64,000 nt of DNA from Citricoccus sp. SGAir0253 (GCF_005877055.1 NZ_CP039424.1:2294001-2358000); one strand, 5' to 3'; shown: positions 1-8,435, numbered from the stretch's first letter. Notes: generated from the sequence alone by a model not told the origin. Made by a program: numbers and translations.

Positions 1-350
1 AGGCTGATGCCGCCGTAGGTCATGAGGGCGGAGGTGATCACGGTGGCCATCAGGGCGCTGCGGGCCCCGATCCACCGGGTGACGGTGCGGGCGATGCTCT
101 CCGCGTAGCCGGTGGCCGTCATGAGCAGACCGAAGATGGCCCCGAGCAGGAAGACCGGGAAGTAGTTCCCGACGAAACCGGCCAGCGCCGGCATGAAGAT
201 CTCGGTGTACGACGCCAGGATCGGGGCTCCGGAGAACACGAGGGCGACGACCGAGGCGATGGGGGCGGCGATGATGACGGGCATCCCGCGGTAGGCCAGC
301 GTGATGAGCAGGGCCAGGGACAGGATGATGCCTAGAATCCCCAGAAGCAT
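1..350 (-). CDS. GntP-family permease, N-terminal part (gene runs off the window)
   Basis: The first 116 residues of an integral membrane transporter; the rest lies beyond base 1. The protein opens MLLGILGIILSLALLITLAYRG and continues with hydrophobic helices around residues 3-20, 24-45 and 58-80 (NYFPVFLLGAIFGLLM), the N-terminal pattern of the GntP gluconate/organic-acid:H+ symporter family. The ATG at 350 is preceded by GAGAGG. The gene lies downstream of a PucR-type regulator on the same strand, so the regulator probably controls it. Family placement is from recall of the N-terminal pattern; the substrate cannot be told. Confidence 0.8.
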   Translation of the reverse strand, partial: MLLGILGIILSLALLITLAYRGMPVIIAAPIASVVALVFSGAPILASYTEIFMPALAGFVGNYFPVFLLGAIFGLLMTATGYAESIARTVTRWIGARSALMATVITSALMTYGGIS

Positions 351-424
351 AGGGGTTACCTCTCGGACGGGCGGGCGGGACGGGCCCGGCGGGGCCCTCC
401 CGCCGCGGACGGGACGGTGGTGCG

Positions 425-442
425 GCGTGACGTGGGTCACGC
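425..442. promoter_or_regulatory. Inverted repeat upstream of the permease gene
   Basis: GCGTGAC, four bases, then GTCACGC: perfect 7-base arms lying 75-92 bases before the permease ATG. The position fits an operator or activator site, possibly for the adjacent PucR-type regulator. Binding is inferred only from symmetry and place. Confidence 0.4.
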
Positions 443-522
443 GCCGTCGTGGCGACGATATCCTCCAGCATGGCCCGTGGATGTGACGCACGCTACGTCG
501 AGCGGTTCAACAGTCCCGCCGC

Positions 523-546
523 CCTTTCGTAGCGCGCTACGAAAGG
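523..546. terminator. 24-base perfect palindrome at the end of the PucR-type gene
   Basis: Bases 523-534 are exactly repeated in reverse complement by 535-546. The TAG stop of the regulator gene (537-539) lies inside it. As RNA it could fold into a 10-pair stem with a four-base loop, so a terminator is possible, but no T-run follows. Perfect two-fold symmetry would also suit a protein-binding site upstream of the permease. Confidence 0.45.
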
Positions 547-1703
547 CGCTCCGGTGCGCCCCGCCGCAGGCCGCGCTGTGCGGCGAGGGCCCACGAGGCC
601 TCGATGAGGGTCTCCGGCTGCTGCAGGCTGGCCCCCGTCAGTTCCTCGTACCGCTTGAGCCGGTAGCGCAGGGTGTTCACGTGCACCGGGATGGCGGCCG
701 CGGCCAGCGGGATGCTCATCCCGTGGTCGAGGTAGGCCTCGAGCGCCTCGAGCACGAGCCCCCCGAACGCCCCCTCGGCCAGCACGGGCTCCACGTGCCG
801 CTCGTGCAGCATGCGGGTCGTCTCCGGGCTCGCGGGGATCGCCATCCGCCAGGACAACCGCTCGACGTCGACGACACCGTCCCAGCCGACCCGGCGCGCC
901 GCCTCCAGCACGCGGGTGGCCCCCTCGAAGGAATCCCTCAGGTCCGCCAGCGCCACCGGCGGGCCCACCGCGATGGTGACGCCCGCGGCCGGACGGGCCG
1001 GGCCGGCGTCGCCCACGAGGATCCCGACCGCTCCCTCGCCACGGGGCGCGGCCAGGGCCCGGGCACCGGCCGAGGCGGCCCAGTCCTGGAGCCGGCCCGC
1101 CGGGTCCTCCGTGTCCCCGGCCGCGACGGCGGCGCGCACCGCCCGCACGGGCCCGGCGAGCGGGATGTCGAAGGTGGCGGCCCCGCTGCGCAGCTGGGCC
1201 TGGTCCAGCACCCCGACCATGGCGTCCCGGATCCACTGGGTACGCCGCGCGGAGTCCGCCACGGCCTGGGCGATCGAGCGGTCCCGGTACACGACCACGG
1301 CGCGCGTGGTGAACGCGTCGCCCAGGGCCCACAGTTGCGTGCTGAAGGTCAGTGCCGCGTCGGCGGGCACGCCGAACGCCGGGGCGAGGTCCAGCAGGTG
1401 CCGCAGGATCACGGACATGGACACGCGGAAGCCCGCCAGCACGCTGACGATGGGCACGCCCTGGCCCATCCGCTCCTCCATGAGGGCCCGGGGCTCGTCG
1501 ATCTCGTCCGGGGCCGGGGCCCGGCCGTCCAGCAGGGTGCGGATGCTCAGGGCGCGGTTGCGGCGGGCGGAGGCCAGCAGCGACTCCGAGGGCACGCCCT
1601 CGTAGCCGGGCAGCGACTCGCGCAGGGCCGCGACGGTCTCCTCCAGGATGGCGTCGTCCGCGGCGAGGGCGTCGACGAGGGCCCGCAGCGCCTCGCGCTC
1701 CAC
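537..1703 (-). CDS. PucR-family helix-turn-helix transcriptional regulator
   Basis: A regulator of about 388 residues with the PucR/CdaR C-terminal DNA-binding domain: the last 70 residues read LEAYLDHGMSIPLAAAAIPV, then HVNTLRYRLKRYEELTG, which is the diagnostic HTH_30 motif (HxNTxRYRLxRxE). The central part resembles the GGDEF-like ligand-sensing region of this family. Members usually activate a neighbouring catabolic or transport gene. I prefer the GTG at 1703, which follows the stop of the upstream gene (1711) by seven bases; a GTG at 1757 would add 18 residues but overlap that gene by 47 bases. It probably controls the GntP-type permease downstream. Confidence 0.85.
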   Translation of the reverse strand: MEREALRALVDALAADDAILEETVAALRESLPGYEGVPSESLLASARRNRALSIRTLLDGRAPAPDEIDEPRALMEERMGQGVPIVSVLAGFRVSMSVILRHLLDLAPAFGVPADAALTFSTQLWALGDAFTTRAVVVYRDRSIAQAVADSARRTQWIRDAMVGVLDQAQLRSGAATFDIPLAGPVRAVRAAVAAGDTEDPAGRLQDWAASAGARALAAPRGEGAVGILVGDAGPARPAAGVTIAVGPPVALADLRDSFEGATRVLEAARRVGWDGVVDVERLSWRMAIPASPETTRMLHERHVEPVLAEGAFGGLVLEALEAYLDHGMSIPLAAAAIPVHVNTLRYRLKRYEELTGASLQQPETLIEASWALAAQRGLRRGAPERLS

Positions 1704-1710
1704 GGCCCGG

Positions 1711-2226
1711 TCAGTCCCGCCCGGCGCCGTCCGCGCCGGCGTGGTCCTCGGCGGCACCGTCCGCGGCCACGGACTCCGCGAGGGCGGCGAGCCGGTCGAT
1801 CGAGGCCGCCAGGGACTCCGGCGTGGTGGCCAGCGCGCGCGGGAACCGGGTCTCGTCGGTGAGCCGCGTCCAGTCGTAGGTGTGCCGCACGAGCGTGCCG
1901 CCCTCGGCCGGCTGGAGCTCCCAGCGCCACAGGTGGCCGCGCGGCTGCTCCCCGGTGGGCGCCGGCAGCCAGGCGATGCGGCGGTCCGGCTCGAACTCCA
2001 CCACGTGGTTCTCGCGGCCCTGGCCGTTGGTGAGCTCCATGGTGAAGACGTCCCCCACGGCGCGCACGCGCTGCCCCGCGGGGGCGGCGGCGAGGTTGTC
2101 GTTGCCGTCCCACTCCGGCTGGCGGGCGGGATCGGCGATCAGGCCGAAGAGGACCGACGCCGGCGCGCGCACCGTGCGCTCAGCGGTGACGACGCGTTCG
2201 GGGACCGGGGGCAGTGAGGTGTCCAT
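1711..2226 (-). CDS. SRPBCC-family (START-like) protein
   Basis: A 171-residue protein of the SRPBCC/polyketide-cyclase-like fold, a helix-grip barrel that binds hydrophobic ligands. It has the opening pattern of the family (RTVRAPASVLFGLIADPARQPEWDGN) and ends with a C-terminal helix rich in Ala and Leu. The C-terminal 20 residues are Ala/Asp/Gly-rich and probably disordered. A CAGACT hexamer lies six bases before the ATG, close to the -10 arrangement seen elsewhere in the window. The ligand and role are unknown. Confidence 0.8.
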   Translation of the reverse strand: MDTSLPPVPERVVTAERTVRAPASVLFGLIADPARQPEWDGNDNLAAAPAGQRVRAVGDVFTMELTNGQGRENHVVEFEPDRRIAWLPAPTGEQPRGHLWRWELQPAEGGTLVRHTYDWTRLTDETRFPRALATTPESLAASIDRLAALAESVAADGAAEDHAGADGAGRD

Positions 2227-2245
2227 GGCCCCAGTCTGGCACCGG

Positions 2246-3358
2246 TCAGGCCTCGGCGCGGGACCCGGCTCGCCAGCGGATGCCGGCGTCGATGAACCCG
2301 TCGATGTGCCCGTCGAAGACCGACTGCGGGTTGCCCTCCTCGTGGTTCGTCCGCAGGTCCTTGACCATCTGGTACGGGTTGAGCACGTAGGAGCGCATCT
2401 GGTCGCCCCAGGAGGCCTTGACGTCCCCGGCCATCTCCTTGCGCTTGGCGTCCTCCTCGGCCTTGCGCACGAGCAGCAGCCGGGACTGCATGACGCGCAG
2501 GGCCGCGGCGCGGTTCTGGATCTGGGACTTCTCGTTCTGCATGGACACCACGATCCCGGTGGGGAGGTGCGTCATGCGCACGGCGGAGTCGGTGGTGTTC
2601 ACCGACTGGCCGCCGGGGCCCGAGGAGCGGAACACGTCGATCTTCAGCTCGGACTCGGGGATCTCGATCGAGTCGTCGGACTCGATGAGCGGGATGACCT
2701 CGACGGCGGCGAAGGAGGTCTGGCGGCGGCCCTGGTTGTCGAAGGGGCTGATGCGCACGAGGCGGTGGGTGCCGGCCTCCACGGACAGGGTGCCGAAGGC
2801 GTAGGGCGCGTTGACCTCGAAGGTGACGGACTTCAGGCCCGCCTCCTCCGCGTAGGAGGTGTCCATGACCTTCGTGGACCAGCCGCGCTGCTCGGCCCAG
2901 CGCAGGTACATGCGCATGAGGATCTCGGCGAAGTCGGCGGCGTCCACGCCGCCGGCGCCGGCGCGGATGGTGACCACGGCGTCGCGCTCGTCGTACTCGC
3001 CGGACAGCAGCGTGACGACCTCGAGCTCGGACATGGCCTTGCGGATGGACTCCAGCTCGCGCGCGGTGTCCTCGCGGGCGGCGTCGTCGTCCTCCTCGGC
3101 GGCGAGCTCGACCATGACCTCCAGGTCGTCGATCCGCGAGGCGAGGCGCTTGATGCGCTCGAGCTCGGACTGGCGGTGGGACAGCCGGGAGGTGACCTTC
3201 TGCGCGGCCTCGGGGTCGTCCCAGAGGTCCGGCGCGGAGGCCTGCTGCTCCAGCTCGGCGATGTCCGCCTCGATCTGGGCCACGTCCGACACCTGCTCGA
3301 TCTGCGACAGGGTGGAGCGGAGGTCCTTGATTTCAGCGGTGTAGTCAGTCTCAGCCAT
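2246..3358 (-). CDS. prfB: Peptide chain release factor 2
   Basis: Class I release factor of 370 residues, which recognises UGA and UAA and triggers hydrolysis of peptidyl-tRNA. The codon-recognition tripeptide SPF is in [11 protein letters not shown] and the catalytic GGQ is in [18 protein letters not shown]. The frame is open from the ATG at 3358 throughout: there is no in-frame UGA and so no programmed frameshift of the kind that autoregulates prfB in E. coli. A TAGGCT hexamer (3369-3374) ten bases before the ATG is a likely -10 box. FtsE/FtsX genes, which often follow prfB in actinobacteria, would lie on the other side and are not present here. Confidence 0.97.
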   Translation of the reverse strand: MAETDYTAEIKDLRSTLSQIEQVSDVAQIEADIAELEQQASAPDLWDDPEAAQKVTSRLSHRQSELERIKRLASRIDDLEVMVELAAEEDDDAAREDTARELESIRKAMSELEVVTLLSGEYDERDAVVTIRAGAGGVDAADFAEILMRMYLRWAEQRGWSTKVMDTSYAEEAGLKSVTFEVNAPYAFGTLSVEAGTHRLVRISPFDNQGRRQTSFAAVEVIPLIESDDSIEIPESELKIDVFRSSGPGGQSVNTTDSAVRMTHLPTGIVVSMQNEKSQIQNRAAALRVMQSRLLLVRKAEEDAKRKEMAGDVKASWGDQMRSYVLNPYQMVKDLRTNHEEGNPQSVFDGHIDGFIDAGIRWRAGSRAEA

Positions 3359-3441
3359 GGTGGGGTCAAGCCTACCGCGACGGCGGCCCGGGTCCGGTGC
3401 GCGACGGGGACGCGCGGGAGGATGCCGCGGCGGGCCGGGAT

Positions 3442-3482
3442 GCCGCGGGGCGGGGAAGCCGCGGGGCGGGGAAGCCGCGGGG
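3442..3482. repeat. Short GC-rich tandem repeat
   Basis: Two exact copies of a 16-base unit (GCCGCGGGGCGGGGAA at 3442-3457 and 3458-3473) and nine bases of a third. It lies in the non-coding gap between the divergent prfB and SLH genes. No function is evident. Confidence 0.7.
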
Positions 3483-3600
3483 CCGGCGGCGCCGGGTGGT
3501 GCCGGGGTGGCCCAGTAGCGGACGAGTGGTGACCACGCTGTCCCGGCCCCCGCCGCGCTCGTAGCGTCCGAGGTCGTTGGTCACCCCAGACGACAGGACG

Positions 3601-4839
3601 ATGATGACTCGCACCCTCATCCCCCGCGCCCTGGCGGCCACCGCGGCACTGGCCCTGGCGCTGCCGGTCCACGCCGTGGCGGCAGCGCCCGCCCACGCCA
3701 CCGTCACGATCCCCGACCCGGACTTCCGGGCCTGCCTGAACGCCGCCCTCGGGCGGTCCCCCGCCGACCCCGTGTCCGCCGGGCAGCTGGCGGGCCTGCG
3801 GTCCCTGGAGTGCCCCACCGGGGGGCCCGGTGCCGTCGACGACCTGACCGGGGCCCAGTACCTGACCGGGCTGGCCTCCCTGCGCGTGGCGGGCCATCGC
3901 GTGGGCGACGTGTCCGCGCTCGCCGGCCTGGAGCGGCTGGCGGACGTGGACCTGTCCTCCAACGCGATCACGGACGCCTCGGCACTGGCGCCGCTCGCCG
4001 CCCGCGGCGCGCGGATCCGACTGGCGGGACAGTCCACCGCGGCCACGGTGCCGGTGGGCGAGGGCCGTGTCCTGCCAGCCGCCCGGGACAGCCGCGGGGT
4101 CCCGGTGCCGTACGACGACTGCCACGCGGACGACTACGCGGACGTCCCGGTGGACTGCGCCGACGGTCTCCGCGTGGAGGCCGACGGCACCGTCTTCACG
4201 CCGGCGGCGCCCGGGTACCATGCCGTGTCCGCCTCGGGACGCGGCCTGGACCACTTCTCCCTGACCGTGGAGGTCACCGCCGACCCCGTGCAGTGGTTCA
4301 CGGACGTCCCCGTCGGCCGCGCCTTCGCACGCGAGGTGTCCTGGATGGCCGTCCGGGGCATCGCCCGCGGCTACGCCGACGGACGGTTCGGGATCGCCGA
4401 GGAGGTCACCCGCGGCCACGCGGCGGCGTTCCTCTACCGGCTCGCGGGAGAGCCGCCCGTGGACCTCCCGGCGACCTCACCGTTCCCCGACGTCCCGAGG
4501 GGCCACGGCTTCTACGCCGCCGTCGTCTGGCTCCGGGGCCAGGGGATCGCCCGGGGCCACGAGGACGGGACCTTCGGCCTGGACCGCGCGGTCACGCGGG
4601 GCGAGATGGCGGCCCTGCTGCACCGGTCGGTGGGCTCCCCGACCGACCCGCCCCCGCCGGCGCGTTCGCCCTTCTGGGACGTCCCGCCCTCGCACGGGTC
4701 CTACCGTCCGATCACGTGGCTGAACGCCGCGGGGGTCGTCCGGGGCCATGCGGACGGCGGCTTCGGGCCGGACGACGCCGTGACGCGCGGCCAGGCCGCC
4801 GCGCTCCTGTACCGGCTGAAGCACCGGCCCGGAGCCTAG
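3601..4839 (+). CDS. Secreted protein with leucine-rich segment and three SLH domains
   Basis: About 412 residues. An Ala-rich signal peptide (to about residue 34, ending AAAPAHA) is followed by a short leucine-rich-repeat-like stretch (LTGLASLRVAGHRVGDVSAL, LERLADVDLSSNAITDASAL), a linker, then three SLH domains in the last 180 residues (WFTDVPVGRAFAREVSWM with GYADGRFGI; FPDVPRGHGFYAAVVWL; FWDVPPSHGSYRPITWL). SLH domains hold proteins on the cell wall through secondary wall polymers. An upstream TTG at 3577 stays open but ATG 3601 or 3604, with AGGA just before, fits better. It shares its SLH type with the protein at 5246-6778, suggesting a related pair. Function beyond surface attachment is unknown. 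Confidence 0.85.
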   Translation: MMTRTLIPRALAATAALALALPVHAVAAAPAHATVTIPDPDFRACLNAALGRSPADPVSAGQLAGLRSLECPTGGPGAVDDLTGAQYLTGLASLRVAGHRVGDVSALAGLERLADVDLSSNAITDASALAPLAARGARIRLAGQSTAATVPVGEGRVLPAARDSRGVPVPYDDCHADDYADVPVDCADGLRVEADGTVFTPAAPGYHAVSASGRGLDHFSLTVEVTADPVQWFTDVPVGRAFAREVSWMAVRGIARGYADGRFGIAEEVTRGHAAAFLYRLAGEPPVDLPATSPFPDVPRGHGFYAAVVWLRGQGIARGHEDGTFGLDRAVTRGEMAALLHRSVGSPTDPPPPARSPFWDVPPSHGSYRPITWLNAAGVVRGHADGGFGPDDAVTRGQAAALLYRLKHRPGA

Positions 4840-4892
4840 TCGGGGTCCGGACACCGGCAGCCGGAGAGGGGCGGGACCACCACGCCGTCCGT

Positions 4893-5141
4893 TCAGGGGT
4901 GGCGCGACCGGCCGGCCACGTGCGCGATCAGGGAGGGGTCCGTGGACGTCAGGACCCCCATCTCCTCCCCGCCGTCACACGTGACGAGGGAGAGGGTGAG
5001 TGATCCTCCTCCGATGCGGGCCACGCGCCAGCCTCCCCCGGAGTCCTCCCAGCGGAGCACCCGCTCGAGGTCCGGGGGAACCGGGCCGCTGGGCGGCAGG
5101 CCCGTGGCGTTGCCCCCGGCGCCCGGACGGTTCGTCTCCAT
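4893..5141 (-). CDS. Small conserved actinobacterial protein of unknown function
   Basis: 82 residues, METNRPGAGG to the C-terminus AGRSRHP. The core, LERVLRWEDSGGGWRVARIG then LTLSLVTCDGGEEMGVLTS, matches a small family I recall from Micrococcales genomes, with a WxxxGGxWR stretch and a TCDGGEE motif. It has no membrane segment or signal. The ATG at 5141 is supported by a TACGCT -10-like box exactly six bases upstream, the leaderless pattern seen before several housekeeping genes here. It is divergent from the SLH-metallopeptidase gene. Function unknown. Confidence 0.7.
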   Translation of the reverse strand: METNRPGAGGNATGLPPSGPVPPDLERVLRWEDSGGGWRVARIGGGSLTLSLVTCDGGEEMGVLTSTDPSLIAHVAGRSRHP

Positions 5142-5147
5142 GGCCGT

Positions 5148-5153
5148 AGCGTA
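5148..5153 (-). promoter_or_regulatory. -10 box of a probable leaderless promoter (small gene at 5141)
   Basis: TACGCT on the minus strand, six bases before the ATG at 5141, placing the expected transcript start at or within a base of the start codon. Confidence 0.5.
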
Positions 5154-5245
5154 GTCGTCACCAACGGCGGCCGACAGGGCAAAGGCCCATGTCATTCCCG
5201 GCCAGTCGCGCGCGCGGGACGCCGGTGACATCGGACAATGATCGG

Positions 5246-6778
5246 GTGATCTCGCTGACCTCCGTGGCCTCACCCCTCCGCGTGGCGCTGGTCGGACTGG
5301 CCCTGGTGCTGTCCGCCCAGGGGGCCGCCGCCGCGCCGCCGGCCCCGGCGGGGCCGTCGTCGGGCCCGGCAGGGGACGAGCGCTCCGAGGCCGGCTCCCT
5401 CACCTCCGAGCCGGTGCCGCTCACGGTCGACGGCGTGGATGCCGCGGACCTGCCCGTGCTCCCCTCGCCGGTCCGTGCGCCACGCGGCGACGAAGCGCCC
5501 AGGACCCCGGCGACCCTCCCACCCCCGCCCGCGGCCGCCTGCGAAGCGATCGCCTTCCCGGACGTGCCGGCCGGGTCGACGTTCCACGCCCATGTCTCGT
5601 GGCTGGCCTGCGAGCGCCTGGCCACCGGGTACGGGGACGGGACATTCGGCGCGGCGCGGAGGATGACCCGTGCCGAGGCCGCGCTGGTCCTGTACCGCCT
5701 CTCCGGCGAGACCCACGAGGCCGGGGACACGGTGGTCTTCCATGACGTCCCGCGCTCCAGCGCGGCGTTCACCGCGGTGTCCTGGATGCGGTCCCGGGGC
5801 TACGCCACGGGTTACGCGAACGGGAGCTTCGGCTACGGACGGGACGTCAGCCGCGGGGAACTGGCGGCCTTCCTCTACCGGATGGCCGGGGCCAGTCACC
5901 CCGTGACGGCGTACTCCGCCTTCGTCGACATGACGCCGCGGACACCCTTCTTCCGCGAGGCGGCCTGGCTGCAGTCCACGGGGATCGTCACCGGCTATGC
6001 CGACCGCAGCTTCCGGCCCACGCGAGGCATCTCCCGCGGAGAGGCCGCGACGTTCCTCTACTCCTTCGCGCAGGTGCGGGACGGCACGCGCCCCGTACCG
6101 GCGGTCGACCGGTGGACGACCGTCGCCACCGGACTCCACGCCACGGCCGACCCGCGCACGCCTGCCACCCACACCCTGCCGGCCCAGACAGGCGTGCTGC
6201 GGCTCGCGGAGCAGGACGGGATGACACGGGTGCGGACCGGATCCACGAGCGGGTGGGTCAACACGGACTTCCTGTCCCGGGGACGGCCGGGGACCACGGA
6301 GGTGCCCTACCCGGGCACGCGATCGCTCACCGGCCGTGCGGCCAACACCATGGCGCCGTGGTGCTGGGACGTCCCCATGACCACGTTCGACGGCGCCACC
6401 GCCTGGGCGCGGTACCGGTGGTCGGGCGACCCGGACTGGCCCTCCTCCCTGCGGATCCGGGAACTGATCGGGCTGGGCGACGACCTCGATCCGGACTTCG
6501 TCCCCGCCCGGGCGATGCAACTGCACGAGTGCGCCCACATCCTCCAGTTCCGCGCCTACCGCTACGACGAGGGAGCGCTCGTGTCCGCGATGGAGCGGCT
6601 CTACCCCGGGGGCCCGGCCGGGGGCGTGGAGCACATGGCGGACTGCATGGCCGACGCGATGGGCGCGCAACGGGTCCACACGTCCGGCGGACGGACCTGG
6701 ACCGCCGGTTACGGCGGCACGTGCACCATGGCCCAACGGGCCGCAGCCCGGAAGGTCATCGCCGGGCTGCGTCCTTGA
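5246..6778 (+). CDS. Secreted SLH-domain protein with C-terminal HExxH metallopeptidase-like domain
   Basis: About 510 residues. Order: signal peptide (SPLRVALVGLALVLSAQGAAAA); Pro/Ala-rich linker; three SLH domains (IAFPDVPAGSTFHAHVSWLA; VVFHDVPRSSAAFTAVSWM; AFVDMTPRTPFFREAAWL, each followed by GYxxxxF); an SH3b-like stretch (VLRLAEQDGMTRVRTG then GWVNTDFL); and a C-terminal domain with MQLHECAHILQFRAY, an HExxH zinc-binding motif, and about 35 residues on GGVEHMADCMADAMGA, whose Glu or Asp could be a third ligand. I chose the GTG at 5246: codons between an ATG at 5189 and this point have poor third-position GC. The gene ends directly against the convergent tad operon. Peptidase activity is inferred from the motif only. 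Confidence 0.8.
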   Translation: MISLTSVASPLRVALVGLALVLSAQGAAAAPPAPAGPSSGPAGDERSEAGSLTSEPVPLTVDGVDAADLPVLPSPVRAPRGDEAPRTPATLPPPPAAACEAIAFPDVPAGSTFHAHVSWLACERLATGYGDGTFGAARRMTRAEAALVLYRLSGETHEAGDTVVFHDVPRSSAAFTAVSWMRSRGYATGYANGSFGYGRDVSRGELAAFLYRMAGASHPVTAYSAFVDMTPRTPFFREAAWLQSTGIVTGYADRSFRPTRGISRGEAATFLYSFAQVRDGTRPVPAVDRWTTVATGLHATADPRTPATHTLPAQTGVLRLAEQDGMTRVRTGSTSGWVNTDFLSRGRPGTTEVPYPGTRSLTGRAANTMAPWCWDVPMTTFDGATAWARYRWSGDPDWPSSLRIRELIGLGDDLDPDFVPARAMQLHECAHILQFRAYRYDEGALVSAMERLYPGGPAGGVEHMADCMADAMGAQRVHTSGGRTWTAGYGGTCTMAQRAAARKVIAGLRP

Positions 6779-7258
6779 CTACCGGGTCAGCGAGGTGCGC
6801 GAGGAACTGGCCGCCGTCACGGTGACCCCGGCCGGCACGATCCAGTTCACCACCGGCGGGTGGGCCGAGGCCGTGAGCACCACCTCCACGGTCCGGCCGC
6901 CGTCGGTCACGGCGACGTGCCGGACCGCCAGGGCGTCGAACCGGGAGGGGGCGCCGGCGGCCGCCAGGTACTCCGCCACGGCGGCACCGGCCTGGTCGGT
7001 CGTGAGCACGGGGGCGTTGCCCCGCCCGGGGTCGATGCGGTAGCTGTCGGCGGCCGCCATCGCCGCCCCGTCGGCGGCGGAGAGGAGCCGGCGCGCCTCG
7101 ATGTTCACGGCCGTCACGGCCAGCACGACCGTGGCCAGCAACAGGCACACGACCGACAGCCCCACCGTGAGGACGGTGGTCTGGCCCTCCTCCCCCGTCC
7201 CCGGTCCCGGGGCGGGGCACGGCGGGTCCGCCCGGCGGCCGGGCACGGCGGGCCTCAC
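6779..7258 (-). CDS. TadG-like Flp pilus assembly protein
   Basis: 159 residues. After a short Pro-rich N-terminus comes GEEGQTTVLTVGLSVVCLLLATVVLAVTAVNIEARRLLSAADGAAMAAADS, the N-terminal membrane anchor and following helix typical of TadG-like pilus proteins. The C-terminal part is a small extracytoplasmic domain. The start is the GTG at 7258, whose bases overlap the stop of the preceding gene (GTGA), indicating translational coupling. It is the last gene of the tad operon, and its TAG stop abuts the TGA stop of the convergent SLH gene with no base between. Confidence 0.8.
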   Translation of the reverse strand: MRPAVPGRRADPPCPAPGPGTGEEGQTTVLTVGLSVVCLLLATVVLAVTAVNIEARRLLSAADGAAMAAADSYRIDPGRGNAPVLTTDQAGAAVAEYLAAAGAPSRFDALAVRHVAVTDGGRTVEVVLTASAHPPVVNWIVPAGVTVTAASSSRTSLTR

Positions 7259-7695
7259 CCGAACCTCGGCACGGGTTGCTGGGCGCTGCTCGACACGGTC
7301 GCGACCGCCGCGTCCCACCCCAGGGTCCGGGGCAGCAGCGGGACGGGCACCCGGATGCTGACCTCGACCGCCACCGTGGACCCCGGTTCGAGGCACGGAC
7401 GGGTCGAGCAGGAGACCGCCGCCTGGTGCTCCCCCTCGCCCAGTCCGTAGTCCGCGAGCGTGAGGCCCACGACCGCGTCCGCGCGACGGGCGGCGGCCTC
7501 CGCGTCCGGCGCCGCGACCATGGCCTTGGCGGCCTGGTCCGCCGCGGCCGCGGCGGCATAGGCCGCGGCCTGGACCTGGCTCGTGAGGACGAGGAAGTAG
7601 ACGACCGGCACCAGGAGCAGCGCGGCGAGCAGGACGAACTCCACGCTCGCCGAGCCCTCCTCCCCGCGGCGCTCGCGTTCAGTACCGGAACGCAT
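7255..7695 (-). CDS. TadE-like minor pilin / pilus assembly protein
   Basis: 146 residues. The N-terminal hydrophobic helix GSASVEFVLLAALLLVPVVYFLVLTSQVQAAAYAAAAAADQAA with the conserved Glu (SVEF) is the hallmark of TadE-like pseudopilins, which are cut by the prepilin peptidase before the helix. The remainder carries a Cys pair (VSCSTRPC) in a periplasmic-type domain. It overlaps the upstream gene by 17 bases and the downstream TadG-like gene by four. Confidence 0.85.
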   Translation of the reverse strand: MRSGTERERRGEEGSASVEFVLLAALLLVPVVYFLVLTSQVQAAAYAAAAAADQAAKAMVAAPDAEAAARRADAVVGLTLADYGLGEGEHQAAVSCSTRPCLEPGSTVAVEVSIRVPVPLLPRTLGWDAAVATVSSSAQQPVPRFG

Positions 7696-8050
7696 GGCCG
7701 TCCGCCTCCAGTGTCACCGGACCCGTCAGGAAGCCGACCATCGGCATCGAGGTGCGGACCGTGACCCGCACCAGGGGGACCCCGGGTCCGCCGACGACGG
7801 CGGCCGAGACCTCGGCGTCGGCCCCGCCCGGGATCGACCCGGCGAGCAGCTCGCGGGTCCGGGCCGCGCCGTCGTCGGGCGTCCGGTCCCCCAGGGCGCC
7901 GTGGCGGGCCCCAGCGCTCGCCGCGTCGATGAGCGTGTTGCGCACGTGGATGACGAGGCCGAACTGCAGGATGGCGGCGAAGACGACGGACAGCAGCGCC
8001 ATCACCATGACGGACTCGGCGACGGCCGAGCCGCGCTCCCCGTCCCGCAT
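7679..8050 (-). CDS. Second TadE-family pilus protein (TadE/TadF-like)
   Basis: 123 residues beginning MRDGERGSAVAESVMVMALLSVVFAAILQFGLVIHVRNTLIDAASAGARHGA, the TadE-type anchor: Gly-Ser, a conserved Glu (AES), and a long helix. The C-terminal half is a small beta-rich region. It follows the pilin gene by only two bases, so the two are surely co-transcribed. In Flp systems TadE and TadF are minor pilins needed for fibre assembly; which of the two this is cannot be settled here. Confidence 0.85.
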   Translation of the reverse strand: MRDGERGSAVAESVMVMALLSVVFAAILQFGLVIHVRNTLIDAASAGARHGALGDRTPDDGAARTRELLAGSIPGGADAEVSAAVVGGPGVPLVRVTVRTSMPMVGFLTGPVTLEADGHAFRY

Positions 8051-8052
8051 CG

Positions 8053-8271
8053 TCAGTTGGTCGAGACCTGGCTGATGGCCTGGTTGAACAGGTCGGTCAG
8101 GGCCGGTCCGGCGATCGCCAGCAGGCCGGCGACGAGCAGTGCGGACATCAGGGTGATCATCACCCAGCCGGGGACGTCCCCGCGCTCGTCGGTCCGGGCG
8201 TCGGCGAGGAAGGCGCGGAGACCGGCGAGGGCGCGGTACAGCCGATCGGTGCCGTGGTGGTCCTGGTTCAT
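8053..8271 (-). CDS. Flp-type major pilin
   Basis: 72 residues. A charged N-terminus of about 30 residues ends at DERGDVPGWVMITLMSALLVAGLLAIAGPALTDLFNQAI, the cleavage region and hydrophobic helix found in actinobacterial Flp (type IVc) pilins. The ATG is preceded by GGAGGGG. The small size, and its place between tadC and the TadE-like genes, identify it as the structural pilin. No prepilin peptidase gene is in the window, so one must lie elsewhere. The 250 bases upstream are unusually repetitive. Confidence 0.85.
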   Translation of the reverse strand: MNQDHHGTDRLYRALAGLRAFLADARTDERGDVPGWVMITLMSALLVAGLLAIAGPALTDLFNQAISQVSTN

Positions 8272-8294
8272 GGTGTCCCCTCCATGGGTGGTGC

Positions 8295-8362
8295 GTGAGG
8301 TCGGTGGTGTCGTGAGGTCGGTGGTGTCGTGAGGTCGGTGGTGTCGTGAGGTCGGTGGTGTC
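8295..8362. repeat. Four perfect 17-base tandem repeats upstream of the pilin gene
   Basis: The unit GTGAGGTCGGTGGTGTC occurs four times without change at 8295, 8312, 8329 and 8346. The array lies 24-91 bases before the pilin start, in its likely promoter or 5' leader. The unit length is not a multiple of three, so the region is not coding. Confidence 0.95.
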
Positions 8363-8435
8363 GGTGGTGGTCGGGAAGGCGGCGCCTCCGGGAATGCATG
8401 GCGTGGGGTCGGGGGTCCAAAGGCCGGGTTCGAAG

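Noticed and set aside
417-1862. A plus-strand open frame opposite the PucR-type gene
   Set aside because: Composition typical of antisense frames in GC-rich DNA; the minus-strand protein has a clear HTH.
2246-3358. Programmed frameshift in prfB
   Set aside because: The frame is open from ATG to stop with no in-frame UGA near codon 26.
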